From Tamarix chinensis (taxonomy: Eukaryota; Streptophyta; Magnoliopsida; Caryophyllales; Tamaricaceae): a DNA stretch of 64,000 nt. Below are positions 23,940 to 34,729 of this stretch, one piece after another. Each line of letters begins with the position of its first letter. Within the stretch, counting starts at the first letter, position 1. The notes below the pieces were generated by a model. It had not been told where the DNA came from. It ran no database searches and saw only the letters and a program-made list of their open reading frames with translations. Position numbers and translations under genes: made by a program. The stretch is taken from the NCBI GenBank assembly GCA_030549775.1, contig CM060173.1, positions 35,649,110 through 35,713,109 on the forward strand, written 5' to 3'.

Positions 23940-25605
23940 CTCATAATAATACTAATAATATTATTAATTCGAAACTAATAATCTAAATAATTACTAAACA
24001 ATCTTGACCTTGCCAAGAAATAATAACATTAATATTGCACCAAATAATAATATTAATTACAATATTAATATTAATCATAATAATCAAATAAAGGTTAAAA
24101 ATTTTTATAAAACGGGTAAGCTTAAATAAATAGGGGAGAAGGGCTTAGAAGGTCTCGGGTTTCATCTTGAGTCAGCAGAGATGGGTGGCACCGGCAGTGG
24201 TACATGACGGCGGTGGCGGTGGCCGGAAAAGAGGATAGAAAAGGAAAAAGTTGAGGTTTGAGGAGGAAAGGTAGAGAATTAGGGTGGTGGTTGAGGTGTT
24301 GGTGGTAGCCTAGGCTGAGAGGAGTAAAGTGAGGGTGGTGGCGCAGTAAGTGGTAGCGGTGCACAACGGCAGAGGTGGCGGCCAAAATGAAGATAAAGGG
24401 AAAAAGAGAGAAGGAGAAAGGAGAAAAGAAGGGTATGGCTAGGTGGAGGAAGATTAGTAGCAGTTTTTGGGTGGTGTAGGAAGCAGTGATAGCGGTAGAA
24501 GTGGTGGTGGGCGGTGGCGCGAGGGGTTGCGGGTGAAACATTTGGCTTGATGTAGGGAACTTTACATGACTATGGTGGCTCTTGCAAGAAGAATTGAGGA
24601 AGATGGGTGGTTCAATTAGTTAGAGGGTGGTGCAAGGAAAACTTACGTAAGTTGAGCTAGCAGCGTATTTGGTTGACGGTAGAGGAAAGGTCATCTGAAG
24701 TTGTGGTGGTGCACAGGGTAGGTTATTAGGGTTTTGGGGGAAAATTTTTGAAATCGACCAAACAAGGGGTATTTATAGAGTTTGGAGGGGAAGGTAGGGT
24801 TCTAAAGGTCGGTAGGAGGATAATGCAGGTAGGGTTTGAGGTAGCCGGCGGCATCAATTGGCCAGCACAAGTTTAGGTTGTGGTTGAGCTTTCGCGTAGG
24901 AAGAGGAGGGTTTTGCGTGAAGAAAAAGGGAATTGGAGGTTAGGTCGAACTGCAATTCAAGGGTAAGGGAAAGAGAGGAGAAATAGCCAGTTAAGTCAAG
25001 TTTAGTCGGCGATGCCATTTTCGGAGGCGGCAGAGCTGCAGGTCAACTATGGAGGAGGAAGGAGGAAAAAGAAGGTAAACTGGGCATTTGAGGTAAAAGA
25101 AAGAAAAGAAAAGGGTAAGGAGAAACAGGGCAGTCAGCAATGGTTATAAAAGTTTTCAATGGAACGCGGTGTTCTAGGGGGAAAAGAAAAGAAACGGTGG
25201 ATGGGTCGCGAAAGAGAGGAAAGAAAAAGGGGAGATGGCGGCCCAATCAGAAGGAAGAAGGAAAAAGAAAGAAAAGAAAGAAAAAAGAAGAAGGAAAATG
25301 AAAAAGGAAAAAGGAAAAAAGAAAAATTTAGGTAGGTTGAGTTCAATTAAATTAATTAGAATATTTTGGGTATTTAAAATAAAAATATTTAAATAAAATA
25401 ATATTAAATTTCCTTTTTAGGTTATTTTTAAAAGTTTTTTCCTAAATTCCTATTTAATTAGAAAAATACCTAATTTTCCCTCATAAAAATATTTATAAAT
25501 TCCTTCTTTTCTTCCTATTTCAATAAAAATAATTAATTAAATTAATTTCCTTATAAATCCTTTTTTAATTACACTTCTCCAAATAAATATCTTTGGGGCA
25601 TTTCA
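22919..25605 (-). repeat. 5' LTR of the Tekay-like element, second part
   Basis: It resumes the CAAACCCTAACTCC minisatellite and aligns with about 5944-8675 to the LTR end GGGGCATTTCA. With 13560-14965 it totals 4093 bp against 4148 bp for the left LTR. Target duplication ATGAT follows at once. Purine-rich open frames within it (24122-24541 minus and 25043-25346 minus) are low-complexity. Confidence 0.85.
24770..24778 (-). promoter_or_regulatory. Putative TATA box of the 5' LTR (CTATAAATA)
   Basis: It is the minus-strand TATA-like motif matching 7761-7769 of the other LTR. As this is the 5' LTR, it would be the element's promoter. It lies about 0.84 kb from the upstream LTR edge. Confidence 0.5.
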
Positions 25606-25610
25606 ATGAT
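25606..25610. repeat. Right target-site duplication (ATGAT) of the 21-kb element
   Basis: It is the direct match to 4523-4527 and marks the outer edge of the nest. Confidence 0.8.
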
Positions 25611-26207
25611 AGTAGTATTATAGTAAATTATCATCTTGTGCAACTAAAGGTAGCATTAATAATGATATAGCTATGAATAAACATAACATATTATATTTAT
25701 AATACCAAAAATAGCAAGAAAGATCAAACAATGAGTATGTTAGAAAGAATGCCACTATAGTATTTACTGTTATGAAGTTCTGAATATATTGATGTACCTC
25801 CATAAAAAAATATAGTTAACTAATAAATCAGTTATATCGATTATCATAAGCCAAAAAAGTCATTATTCATTAAGTAGTGTCAAATAAGAAAAGTACCTAC
25901 TAGAATAATATTGAAATGCAAATAATAAGCTATGTACCAATGTACCTCCATAAACATGAAATAATAATATCAACATATATTGCTAAACCATATGTGTTAA
26001 AAGATAAATTAAGTTGAAGTAAATCATAATTATGCTAAACCATATAATTAAATTATATTTACGATAAATTTGTAAATTTTATTATATGGCACTACACTAT
26101 TATAGCTTGAATTACTAAAAATCTATTTAATGACTGCTAACTTTCAAATAAGCATTGATAGCAACACATAATATATTTTTTTTAAATAGAAACACATGGT
26201 CACATAG
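25611..26207. other. AT-rich spacer between two retrotransposons
   Basis: It is non-coding, with no recognisable repeat. By the target duplications on either side it is part of the pre-insertion locus, contiguous with 1-4527 and with 32507 onward. Confidence 0.6.
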
Positions 26208-26212
26208 CCAAG
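26208..26212. repeat. Left target-site duplication (CCAAG)
   Basis: CCAAG precedes TGATGTAATTC at 26213 and recurs at 32502-32506 after TTGGATCA. Confidence 0.9.
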
Positions 26213-26982
26213 TGATGTAATTCTCAAAACACCCTCTTAGATCACAACTTTAATTTTATTCTCAAGAAGGAATACTCAAATTTGGACAGAAAGTAATTAG
26301 CAATAAAATAACGAAAATGAACCAAAACTCAAGAACACACTCAAAGTTCTGGGATCTTAGGCAAGAACTCAAGACAAACTCAAAGCTCACCCTAATCTTA
26401 TAACTTAAGACAAACTCAAAGCTATAAGGAAATAATCTTTAATTTGAGACAAACTCAAAGCAAAGAGAAAACCATAAGGTATATTGTGAATAATCAGGAA
26501 TTATTATTCCTCTCTTCAAACTTGTATTTATAGGAAATATCATACAGCAAAAGAAAGCCAATGGTTTGGCTGAATAATAACCCCAAAACCGTTCAGCTAT
26601 AACATCTAAGAATTAAAGATATGCCCCCCTTTTAACTCCCCTCATTAAGGCATCAAATGCTTCTTAATGAATAGAAATGAAACAACAGCAATTCCTTAAT
26701 CTAGCGCACCTTTTGCCTCCCTTCTTAATGGGATTAAATACCCATTTGAAAGAGCTACATTATTTATTATAATAATAAAAACATGAAAATAAAAATAAAT
26801 AAGACTAAAATAACCACGGATCTCCTTGGGCTTCTACGTGCTTGGTCTTTTACTGAATAAGGCTTTAATCACACGCCCAAGTAAGGCATGTAACAGATTC
26901 TGACTTGTGAGCAAATGGGGAAAACCCAAGGGCTTCCAAAACAAGTGCCACAGGTTCATGGGCCAAGTTTGATTTTGGATCA
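26213..26982 (-). repeat. 3' LTR of the CRM-like element (770 bp)
   Basis: TG...CA ends: TGATGTAATTC to TTTTGGATCA on plus. Compared with 31732-32501 there are eight substitutions and no indel. The last 38 codons of the polyprotein and its stop (26865-26867) lie inside this LTR. A TATA-like CTATAAATA (minus) is at 26525-26533. Confidence 0.95.
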
Positions 26983-29900
26983 TTCCCCCTTTCTTCAAAA
27001 GATTTTGCCCTCAAACTCGAATCATCGAAATAAGGAGATAAATCACCCATATTGAAAGTGGCACTAACTCCCATCAAATCATCTGGAAGTTCAATCTTAT
27101 ATGCACTATCATTGATCCTCTCAAGGACTTTGTAAGGGCCATCAGAACGAGGCATAAGTTTGTTCTTGCGGAGCTTAGGAAACCTCTCCTTCCTCAAATG
27201 CAACCATACCAAGTCCCCTGGTTGAAAAATAGGTTGTTTGCGGTTTTTATTGGCTCGCTCTTGGTATTTCTTATTCTTCTCCTGAATTCTTTTCTTCACT
27301 TGCTCACAGGTTTTTTGAAAGATTTCAACCCTCTTTTTGGCATCCTTTTCCATCATTTCCCCCTTAGCCAAAGGAATGAGATCAATAGGAACAAAAGGAT
27401 TCACTCCATAAACTACTTCAAAAGGAGAGCGAGAAGTAGTCAATGAATGTGCCCTATTGTAAGCAAATTCCGCATGGGCTAATTTCATGTCCCAATCCTT
27501 TTGCGTTTTGCTTACAAGTCCACGCAACAAAGTACCCAAAGTCCTATTAGTAACCTCGGTTTGCCCATCAGTTTGGGGATGATGAGAGGTACTAAATAGA
27601 AACTTGGTACCCAAAAGCTTCCATAGGGTCCTCCAAAAGTGACTAAGGAATTTGGAGTCCCTATCAGATACTATACTTCGAGGAATGCCATGAAGTTTGA
27701 CAATTTCCTTGAAGTATAGTTCGCCCACTTTCAAGGCATCATCAGTTTTATTACAAGCTACAAAGTGTGCCATTTTAGAGAATCTATCTACCACTACCAT
27801 GATGCTATCTTTTCCCCTTTGTGTCTTTGGCAAACCCACAATAAAATCCATACTGACACTTTCCCATGGAGCATCCGGAACTGGTAATGGAGTGTAGAGA
27901 CCCTTAGTGAAGTGTCCCTTAGCCTTTTGACAAGTAGCACATCTCTGAACAACATAAGTAACATCCTTGATCATTCTAGGCCAATAGAAGTGCTCGCTTA
28001 AAATATCAAGGGTCTTTTGGATCCCAAAATGTCCGGCCAATCCCCCACTATGGACTTCTCTCACCAACAACTCCCTTACTCCACTCTTCGGAACACACAA
28101 CTTGTTACCCTTAAAGAGGTAACCATCTTGCCATACAAACTCCTTAGTAGGACTTCCCATCTCACTAGCAAAGTCGGGATCATCTTTATAACACTCCTTG
28201 AGTTGTTCAAAACCCAAGATCTTTGTATCCACCATGGAAAGCAAGTAGTTTCGACAGGACAATGCGTCAGCCACAACATTACTCTTACCATCTTTGTACT
28301 TGGAACTGAAAGTAAATGATTGGAGAAACTCCACCCATTTAGCATGCCTCTTGTTGAGCTTTTGCTGCCCATGTATGAATTTTAGAGCCTCATGATCAGA
28401 ATGAAGTACGAATGGTTTTGGTCTAAGGTAGTGAGACCAATGATCAAGCGCTCTAACTATGGCATAAAACTCACGATCATAAGTGGAATAGTTCATCTTT
28501 TCCCCATTCAACTTCTCACTAAAGTAACTCACAGGCTTCTTTTCTTGTATCAAAACAGCACCTATCCCTATCCCACTTGCATCACACTCCACCTCAAACA
28601 CTTTGTTGAAATCTGGAAGCACAAGTATAGGAGCATTGCAAAGAAGAGATTTGACCTTCTCAAAGGCCTTTTGTGCTGCTTCAGTCCACTCAAAACTACC
28701 TTTCTTCATTAATTCTGTGATTGGAGCCATGATGGTTGAGAAGTTCTTAATGAACCGCCTATAGAAGGAGGCTAGTCCATGAAAACTTCTAACTTCGTGC
28801 TCATTAGTTGGAGCCAACCATGATTGAACCGCCTTCACCTTTTCTGGATCTATATGAACCCCCTCTCCCGTTACAATGTATCCTAAAAATACAACACTAG
28901 GAGTCATGAATACACATTTCTCAAGCTTACCATACAACTTCACCTCCCTCAATTTTTCAAACAACCTCCTTAAATGAATTACATGATCTTCATTGTTTTT
29001 ACTATACACAAGAATATCATCAAAGTAAACAACAATAAAATCATTCAAAAAAGGACGGAGGACTTCATTCATCAATCTCATGAAGGAGCTTGGTGCGTTG
29101 CAAAGCCCAAATGGCATCACCAACCACTCATACAACCCTTGCTTTGTTTTGAAAGCCGTTTTCCATTCATCCCCCTCTCGAATTCTCATTTGATGGTAGC
29201 CACTCCTTAAGTCTATTTTGGAAAAGACTAAGGCACCACTCAACTCATCTAACATATCTTGCAAACGAGGCATAGGGAAACGGTATTTGACCGTTATATT
29301 GTTAATGGAACGACTATCAACACACATCTTCCAAGTACCATCTTTCTTAGGTACTAAGAGTGCAGGAACGGCGCAAGGACTAAGGCTCTCCCTCACATAG
29401 CCTCTTTTGATCAACTCATTCACTTGCCTCTCCAGTTCCTTACTCTCTTTCGGGTTACACCTATAGGCAGCCTTATTGGGCAAAGGTGCTCCTGGAATCA
29501 AGTCAATGGCGTGCTCAATGCCTTTAATTGGAGGTAGGCCTTTGGGCAAGTCATTGGGGAACACATCTTTGTACTCTTCTAATAACTCATTTAGTAGCGA
29601 TGAGTTATTACAAGTAGTACTATTATCATCTTTGGTTCTCACAACCAAAGCATACCCTCCCCCATTTTCTTCCACTATTCTTTTAAACTCATTACAAGTT
29701 ACAAGATAGTTGCTTTTCTCTTTTTCTTTCTTAGCAACTTTGGGCAGTAAAGGCAATAATCTAACTCTTCTACCTTCTTTAGTTGTTACAATATAAACAT
29801 TAGATCTACCTTTATGCTCTGAGTCATGATCAAATTGCCATGGTCTTCCAAGCAGCAAGTGACATGCATCCATAGGTAGTGTGTCACACCACCTTTCATC

Positions 29901-31265
29901 TTCAAACCCTCCAATGGAATAAGAAACCAAAGCTTGCTTCTTCACTCTTACTCCCACACCATCATTCAACCAATTCAGCTTGTAAGGCTCATCGTGATCC
30001 CTAGTAGTAAGTTTCAACTTACTCACGGCTTCATTCGAGATCACATCAGTTTGTGCTCCACCATCAACAATCACATTACAAGTTTTCTCACCAATCTTGC
30101 ACCTAGTATGCAATAGATTGTTTATTTGCCTTTCATCATTTTTTGGTTCACTAAACAAAATTTTGCGAACCACCATCATATTAAGCTCGCTTTCTGGTGG
30201 GATCTCATCAAGCTCTTCTTCTTCGTTATCTTCTTCTAGAGTAATGAAATTATAAAGCTTTTCTTCCTCATCAAACATGGCATATTTAGCGGCTGTCATC
30301 AGATTTTTGCTAGGACACTCCGACGCCATATGTCCTCTACCATGACATTTAAAACACTTTCTCCTAGTAGCAAGTTCACTAGGTGAAATTACAGCCTTGT
30401 CCTTCCCTTTATCAAATTTTGAACTAGAAGAGAAAGATTTGTTTTGAAAAGTACCTCCTGACTTGTTTTGAAATGTACCCCCCTTAGAGTAATATGGAGT
30501 AAATTTCATGGGACTTTTGAAAGAAGTAATTCTGGGCTTCTCCTCTTTCAATTGAGACTCATATCTAATAGCCAATTTACAAACATCACTAAAAGTGGTG
30601 TAGTGAGTTACCTCCACCTTTTGGTTAATCCCCTCAGAAAGTCCCTTAACAAAACGAGCAATTTTGAAGGTCTCCTTTTCTTGCAAATCACAAACCAAAC
30701 ACAACTTCTCAAATTCTTTAATGTAATCTTCCACGCTCATATTTTCTTGGGAAAGATGGGTCAATTTTAGGTATTGCTCCTGTTCGTACTCCTTATTCAC
30801 CCATTTATCCCTCATCTTTTTTTTCAACTTATCCCATGAGTTTACTCTTTCTTTCCCCTCTCTCCTCCTATTCGCCTTGAGGTTTTCATACCATAAGGCA
30901 GCGAGTTTAATGAGTTTGAGGATAGCCAGTTTAAACTTCTTCCTGTCATCAAACCCCTTATACTCAAACACAGTTTCTATTTGTCTTATCCAATCTAGAA
31001 AAGCCTCACTATCATGCCCCCCATCAAATTCAGGTAGGTCAATCTTTAGTCCCCTATCTTCATCAAATTGTCTAAAATTGCTACCGCTACTTTCTTCCTC
31101 ATTCTCCAACTCGTTCAGTTTCCTAGTGGTTTTCAAAACCATTTCGGCTATTGCATCCATTCTAGTATTTTGGCTCACCCTATCCTCCTCTGATTTTTTC
31201 TCCATTTTTTCTAATTTTTGAGCGATAACCTGTAACATCTTAGCAAACTCCTCACCACCAGCCAT
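26865..31265 (-). CDS. gag-pol: Gag-Pol polyprotein, 1466 aa, intact
   Basis: It encodes the structural and replication proteins of the retrotransposon. Gag core about residues 60-250 (LDWIRQIETVFEYK-like segment, WYENLK at 125-130). CX2CX4HX4C zinc knuckle 304-317. Protease with D401-G-G-A, i.e. Gly where Ser or Thr is usual. RT about 600-800 with YFDD at 747-750. RNase H from about 890 with D895, E932, D957 and D1000. Integrase zinc site H1072, H1079, C1109, C1112, and core D1140, D1201, E1237 in exact D-60-D-35-E spacing. GPY module at 1376-1378. The tail NMGDLSPYFDD then runs through the polypurine tract (residues 1423-1428) into the LTR for 38 residues. The start is the first Met after the primer site, 466 bases inside the LTR. 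There is no separate gag stop or frameshift, so maturation would depend on the protease. Confidence 0.95.
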   Translation of the reverse strand: MAGGEEFAKMLQVIAQKLEKMEKKSEEDRVSQNTRMDAIAEMVLKTTRKLNELENEEESSGSNFRQFDEDRGLKIDLPEFDGGHDSEAFLDWIRQIETVFEYKGFDDRKKFKLAILKLIKLAALWYENLKANRRREGKERVNSWDKLKKKMRDKWVNKEYEQEQYLKLTHLSQENMSVEDYIKEFEKLCLVCDLQEKETFKIARFVKGLSEGINQKVEVTHYTTFSDVCKLAIRYESQLKEEKPRITSFKSPMKFTPYYSKGGTFQNKSGGTFQNKSFSSSSKFDKGKDKAVISPSELATRRKCFKCHGRGHMASECPSKNLMTAAKYAMFDEEEKLYNFITLEEDNEEEELDEIPPESELNMMVVRKILFSEPKNDERQINNLLHTRCKIGEKTCNVIVDGGAQTDVISNEAVSKLKLTTRDHDEPYKLNWLNDGVGVRVKKQALVSYSIGGFEDERWCDTLPMDACHLLLGRPWQFDHDSEHKGRSNVYIVTTKEGRRVRLLPLLPKVAKKEKEKSNYLVTCNEFKRIVEENGGGYALVVRTKDDNSTTCNNSSLLNELLEEYKDVFPNDLPKGLPPIKGIEHAIDLIPGAPLPNKAAYRCNPKESKELERQVNELIKRGYVRESLSPCAVPALLVPKKDGTWKMCVDSRSINNITVKYRFPMPRLQDMLDELSGALVFSKIDLRSGYHQMRIREGDEWKTAFKTKQGLYEWLVMPFGLCNAPSSFMRLMNEVLRPFLNDFIVVYFDDILVYSKNNEDHVIHLRRLFEKLREVKLYGKLEKCVFMTPSVVFLGYIVTGEGVHIDPEKVKAVQSWLAPTNEHEVRSFHGLASFYRRFIKNFSTIMAPITELMKKGSFEWTEAAQKAFEKVKSLLCNAPILVLPDFNKVFEVECDASGIGIGAVLIQEKKPVSYFSEKLNGEKMNYSTYDREFYAIVRALDHWSHYLRPKPFVLHSDHEALKFIHGQQKLNKRHAKWVEFLQSFTFSSKYKDGKSNVVADALSCRNYLLSMVDTKILGFEQLKECYKDDPDFASEMGSPTKEFVWQDGYLFKGNKLCVPKSGVRELLVREVHSGGLAGHFGIQKTLDILSEHFYWPRMIKDVTYVVQRCATCQKAKGHFTKGLYTPLPVPDAPWESVSMDFIVGLPKTQRGKDSIMVVVDRFSKMAHFVACNKTDDALKVGELYFKEIVKLHGIPRSIVSDRDSKFLSHFWRTLWKLLGTKFLFSTSHHPQTDGQTEVTNRTLGTLLRGLVSKTQKDWDMKLAHAEFAYNRAHSLTTSRSPFEVVYGVNPFVPIDLIPLAKGEMMEKDAKKRVEIFQKTCEQVKKRIQEKNKKYQERANKNRKQPIFQPGDLVWLHLRKERFPKLRKNKLMPRSDGPYKVLERINDSAYKIELPDDLMGVSATFNMGDLSPYFDDSSLRAKSFEERGNDPKSNLAHEPVALVLEALGFSPFAHKSESVTCLTWACD
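26983..26996 (-). other. Polypurine tract of the CRM-like element, within the coding frame
   Basis: The minus strand reads GAAGAAAGGGGGAA directly before LTR start TGATCC. The same bases encode E-E-R-G-N of the polyprotein, so priming and coding functions overlap. Confidence 0.85.
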
Positions 31266-31717
31266 GACTTTTCATTATTTTGCTAGGTTATTACAAGTAC
31301 AATAGATATTCAGCCGAAACTAAACGAAAATGAAAATGAAAATGGCCTTGAGACTCTCAAAGGCTTACAGATTGTAAAAATTCAGGAAAATTTAAGCAAT
31401 TTCAAAAAAAGAAACTCCTTAAAAGCTATCCGGATGAAGGAGAAATCTTCAGTTGAAATTTGATGCGCTGGATTTGCTTCGTGTTTGTGCAGTTCACGGA
31501 AAACTGCCCATTTTAATAGAAAAACGTTTCCGAAAATTCTAAAATTAAATATGAGTATTCTAAACAGAAAAATACCCAGATTCAAAAAAAAGAATCGCTT
31601 GATTTGGATTTTTGAGGGCTTAGATATCACTCTTCAAAGTTGACTGAAAAACCGGATGAATTCCAGCGGTTTTCTTTCTCAACAAAAACACTATCTTCCT
31701 TGAACCTCCATGCCAAA
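31266..31717 (-). other. Leader between primer site and gag start
   Basis: About 450 bases with no conserved open frame (the 82-codon frame at 31382-31630 has no recognisable features). It is expected to hold the dimerisation and packaging signals, but I cannot identify them by eye. Confidence 0.5.
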
Positions 31718-31729
31718 GCTCTGATACCA
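31718..31729 (-). other. Primer binding site, initiator tRNA-Met
   Basis: The minus-strand sequence is TGGTATCAGAGC, two bases from the 5' LTR edge at 31732. Confidence 0.92.
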
Positions 31730-31731
31730 AA

Positions 31732-32501
31732 TGATGTAATTCTCAAAACACCCTCTTAGATCACAACTTTAATTTTATTCTCAAGAAGGAACACTCAGAT
31801 TTGGACAGAAAGTAATTAGCAATAAAATAACGAAAATGAACCAAAACTCAAGAACACACTCAAAGTTCTGGGATCTTAGGCAAGAACTCAAGACAAACTC
31901 AAAGCTCACCCTAATCTTATAACTTAAGACAAACTCAAAGCTATAAGGAAATAATCTTTAATTTGAGACAAACTCAAAGCAAAGAGAAAACCATAAGGTA
32001 TATTGTGAATAATCAGGAATTATTATTCCTCTCTTCAAACTTGTATTTATAGGAAATATCATACAGCAAAAGAAAGTCAATGGTTTGGCTGAATAATAAC
32101 CCCAAAACCGTTCTGCTATAACATCTAAGAATTAAAGATATGTCCCCCTTTTAACTCCCCTCATTAAGGCATCAAATGCTTCTTAATGAATAGAAATGAA
32201 ACAACAGCAATTCCTTAATCTAGCGCACATTTTGCCTCCCTTCTTAATGGGATTAAATACCCATTTGAAAGAGCTACATTATTTATTATAATAATAAAAA
32301 CATGAAAATAAAAATAAATAAGACTAAAATAACCACGGATCTCCTTGGGCTTCTACGTGCTTGGTCTTTTACTGAATAAGACTTTAATCACACGCCCAAG
32401 TAAGGCATGTAACAGATTCTGACTTGTGAGCAAATGGGGAAAACCCAAGGGCTTCCAAAACAAGTGCCACAGGTTCATGGGCCAAGTTTGACTTTGGATC
32501 A
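31732..32501 (-). repeat. 5' LTR of the CRM-like element (770 bp)
   Basis: It aligns with 26213-26982 with eight substitutions and no indel. On minus it would carry the promoter; see the TATA-like motif at 32044-32052. Confidence 0.95.
32044..32052 (-). promoter_or_regulatory. Putative TATA box of the CRM-like 5' LTR
   Basis: CTATAAATA on the minus strand, in the middle of the 5' LTR and conserved in both LTRs. The position fits a U3 promoter; the transcription start is not mapped. Confidence 0.55.
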
Positions 32502-32506
32502 CCAAG
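32502..32506. repeat. Right target-site duplication (CCAAG)
   Basis: It is the exact match of 26208-26212. Confidence 0.9.
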
Positions 32507-34729
32507 TCACATTTACATACATTGTGCAAAATTTTATGGATCTAAAAGAAATGATATATAAACTATATTACATAATACATAATTACATAATTTAAATCTT
32601 AAAATGATTACTAAATCATATAGAACTAAATAACACATCAGTGTTGAATTTTTATTAACTTTATTTTTACTCATTGATATAATGAAGTTAATAGATAAAA
32701 CAGTAGAAAGAAGATAATCTTTTTGTATATAGAAAAAAATAATTAAAGAAACAAATCGAAGATCACAGACCAACAGATGATACAGTACCTACATTACCCT
32801 ATTTCCTCTTAGATCTATGTGTTATCTTCCCAAAACAACATACCTTAAATAGAGAACCAGATGGGATTTAACATGATAAAGAAATGGAAAAAGATTTTGA
32901 ATACCTAGATATCTCACTTTTTCCTAATTGACTTTCAATAAGATTTGAAAGTAACAAATATTCTATGAGAGATTCAGATAAATATATGAGAGTATCACAA
33001 CAAAAAAAATTGACATACAAAACAAATCTATTCCAAAGTATCTGACGTGAAAATACCTAAAACATGTAAAAACTTTGAGATAAATATCTTTTATGTCTTC
33101 ATTTAATTTCACAATTAATTGAAAGCAATAGATCGAAAAGATGAGATAAACATATCATATTGTTGATACGTTAGCAAATTTCTCCTAGATCTATTATTTC
33201 TTTTCCACAAAACAATAGATCTTAAGTGGAGAACCAAATGGTTTCGCAAATAATAGATCTTTAAAAAAAGCCTTAAAATAGGTTGAATACCCATATTTTT
33301 ATATTTTTCTTAAACACGTATCCTTATCTGTCAATTTTTATTTTTTTAACGAAAAAGATTTTTCGACAAATATAACTGAAAACTTTTATTGAAAGAAAAA
33401 TATCTAATGATATTAAAAAGGATGATAAATTTGGTTAAAAAAACCTAGATTTTATTTTCTTAAATGTAAATTTTTCCCACAAATACAACTCAACACTTTC
33501 TGAAAGTAATAATAGAAGATAGTGAAGATAGTAACACATCATACATAAACCAAAAATCATACAATAAACAAAATTCATTATCTACCAAGAAAATTTTCAA
33601 ATTTGGAAAATAGTAGAAATTTTGTCAAATTGCGTAATTTTTTTAGATCTATGTATTCCCTTTCTAAAGCAACAAATCTGAAAGATTTTCACATATTAGA
33701 AATGTAAAAACATTTCCCAAAAATAAAACTCAAATTTTTTTTTGAAAGCAACAAATCTAAAAGATATACACAGATCTATGACAGAGGGTAGTGATCATAA
33801 AATATGATATGAATTTTTAACTAATCTACTTTGCAACATCAAATAAATTTTGAAAACATGGGAAAGAGAACAAATTACCCAAACTGCACACTTTTCTCTG
33901 CAGTGTGTTTTCATTTTTTAAATCAAAAGATACAACACAACAAGACAAACATATAGGTATTTTATAACCAGTAATTCACGAAAAAAGATAGCAATAGGAG
34001 TAAAAGCTTATAAGAATAATTTCATAAGTATATCTTATCTAAAAATAATAAAGTTTTGAAATATGTACGCAAAAACTCATAACATTAACAAAGAAACAAA
34101 ACAACCAAAAAATGGGTTACATTGATGAAACATTATTTTTTGTATATAGTAAAACCAACACAAAGATCAAAAGTATCAGACTTTTGATATGGGTTTTTTT
34201 TATTATACCTAGAAACTACATATTTGAACATCTAAAAATGAGTTCAGTTCGAAAATATTTTAGAAATGGAAGGAAAATGAAAGTAAAAAATCCAAAAGAT
34301 AGGGAACTTTTCAAAAATTACTTTCTTTGTGCGATAATAAAGTAGACTCACAATAACAGAAATAATAGAGTAGAGAGGAGAGAGGAGAGACTACAGAGGA
34401 GGGAGGAGAGATCAAAGTAGGTAGGGTTGGAGAATACTCCACAAATTCTACCTCATTTATTATTTGAAGAATGGTAGGTTATTGGGGAACGACTGAGATT
34501 GATTGTAAATTTGTAACAAATGGTTACAATTCAATAAAGAATTAACCGATTCGTAATCAAAATACACGACATCAGTTACTTTGCAAAAATAAATCGGCGG
34601 TGGTGAGTGAAAATTTGAGAGATTGGGAGATATATTTATAATTGTTTCAGATGGAAGATGGAAGTGGAAGATGTGGTTTAATATCATAATTATAACATAT
34701 ATAATTTTTTGACATTAAATTGAAATTAT
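32507..34729. other. AT-rich non-coding DNA with loosely repeated motifs
   Basis: There is no protein motif. Phrases such as TTAGATCTATG, AACAATAGATCTTAAG with GGAGAACCA-ATGG, and TTGAAAGCAACAAATC recur at about 32805, 33110, 33185, 33480, 33645 and 33745, suggesting an old degenerate repeat with a unit of a few hundred bases. A GAGGAGAGA purine tract lies at about 34372-34412. Short open frames (32534-32773 minus and 34112-34345 plus) have no recognisable content. Confidence 0.45.

Larger units (their letters stand above)
4528..25605 (-). mobile_element. Old Tekay/Del-like chromovirus (Ty3/gypsy), 21 kb including a nested insertion
   Basis: The coding strand is minus. The order read on that strand is: 5' LTR (25605 to 13560, interrupted by 14966-22918), primer site, gag, protease, RT, RNase H, integrase, chromodomain-like tail, polypurine tract, 3' LTR (8675 to 4528). 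A 5-bp duplication, ATGAT, flanks both ends. Each LTR is over 4 kb (4148 bp on the left; 1406 plus 2687 bp on the right), far longer than is usual for gypsy elements. By eye the two LTRs differ at roughly one base in ten, and pol has many stops, so the insertion is old and inactive. The Tekay/Del assignment rests on LTR end sequence, initiator-Met primer site, pol order and a chromodomain-like tail ending in FGDEVCF. It is an inference. Confidence 0.8.
26213..32501 (-). mobile_element. Young, apparently intact Ty3/gypsy element, CRM-like
   Basis: The element is 6289 bp long with 770-bp LTRs that I align without gaps at 762 of 770 positions, a 5-bp duplication (CCAAG), a canonical primer site, a good polypurine tract and one unbroken Gag-Pol frame of 1466 codons. 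Order on minus: 5' LTR (32501-31732), primer site, leader, gag, protease, RT, RNase H, integrase, 3' LTR (26982-26213). All features needed for autonomous movement are visible. Divergence of about 1% would mean roughly 0.4 million years at a commonly used plant rate of 1.3e-8 per site per year; this is an estimate. The CRM-like placement rests on the integrase tail and coding overlap with the 3' LTR and should be tested by an RT tree. Confidence 0.92.

Noticed and set aside
27198..31221. Plus-strand open frames under the Gag-Pol gene
   Set aside because: Antisense shadows of the intact minus-strand polyprotein.
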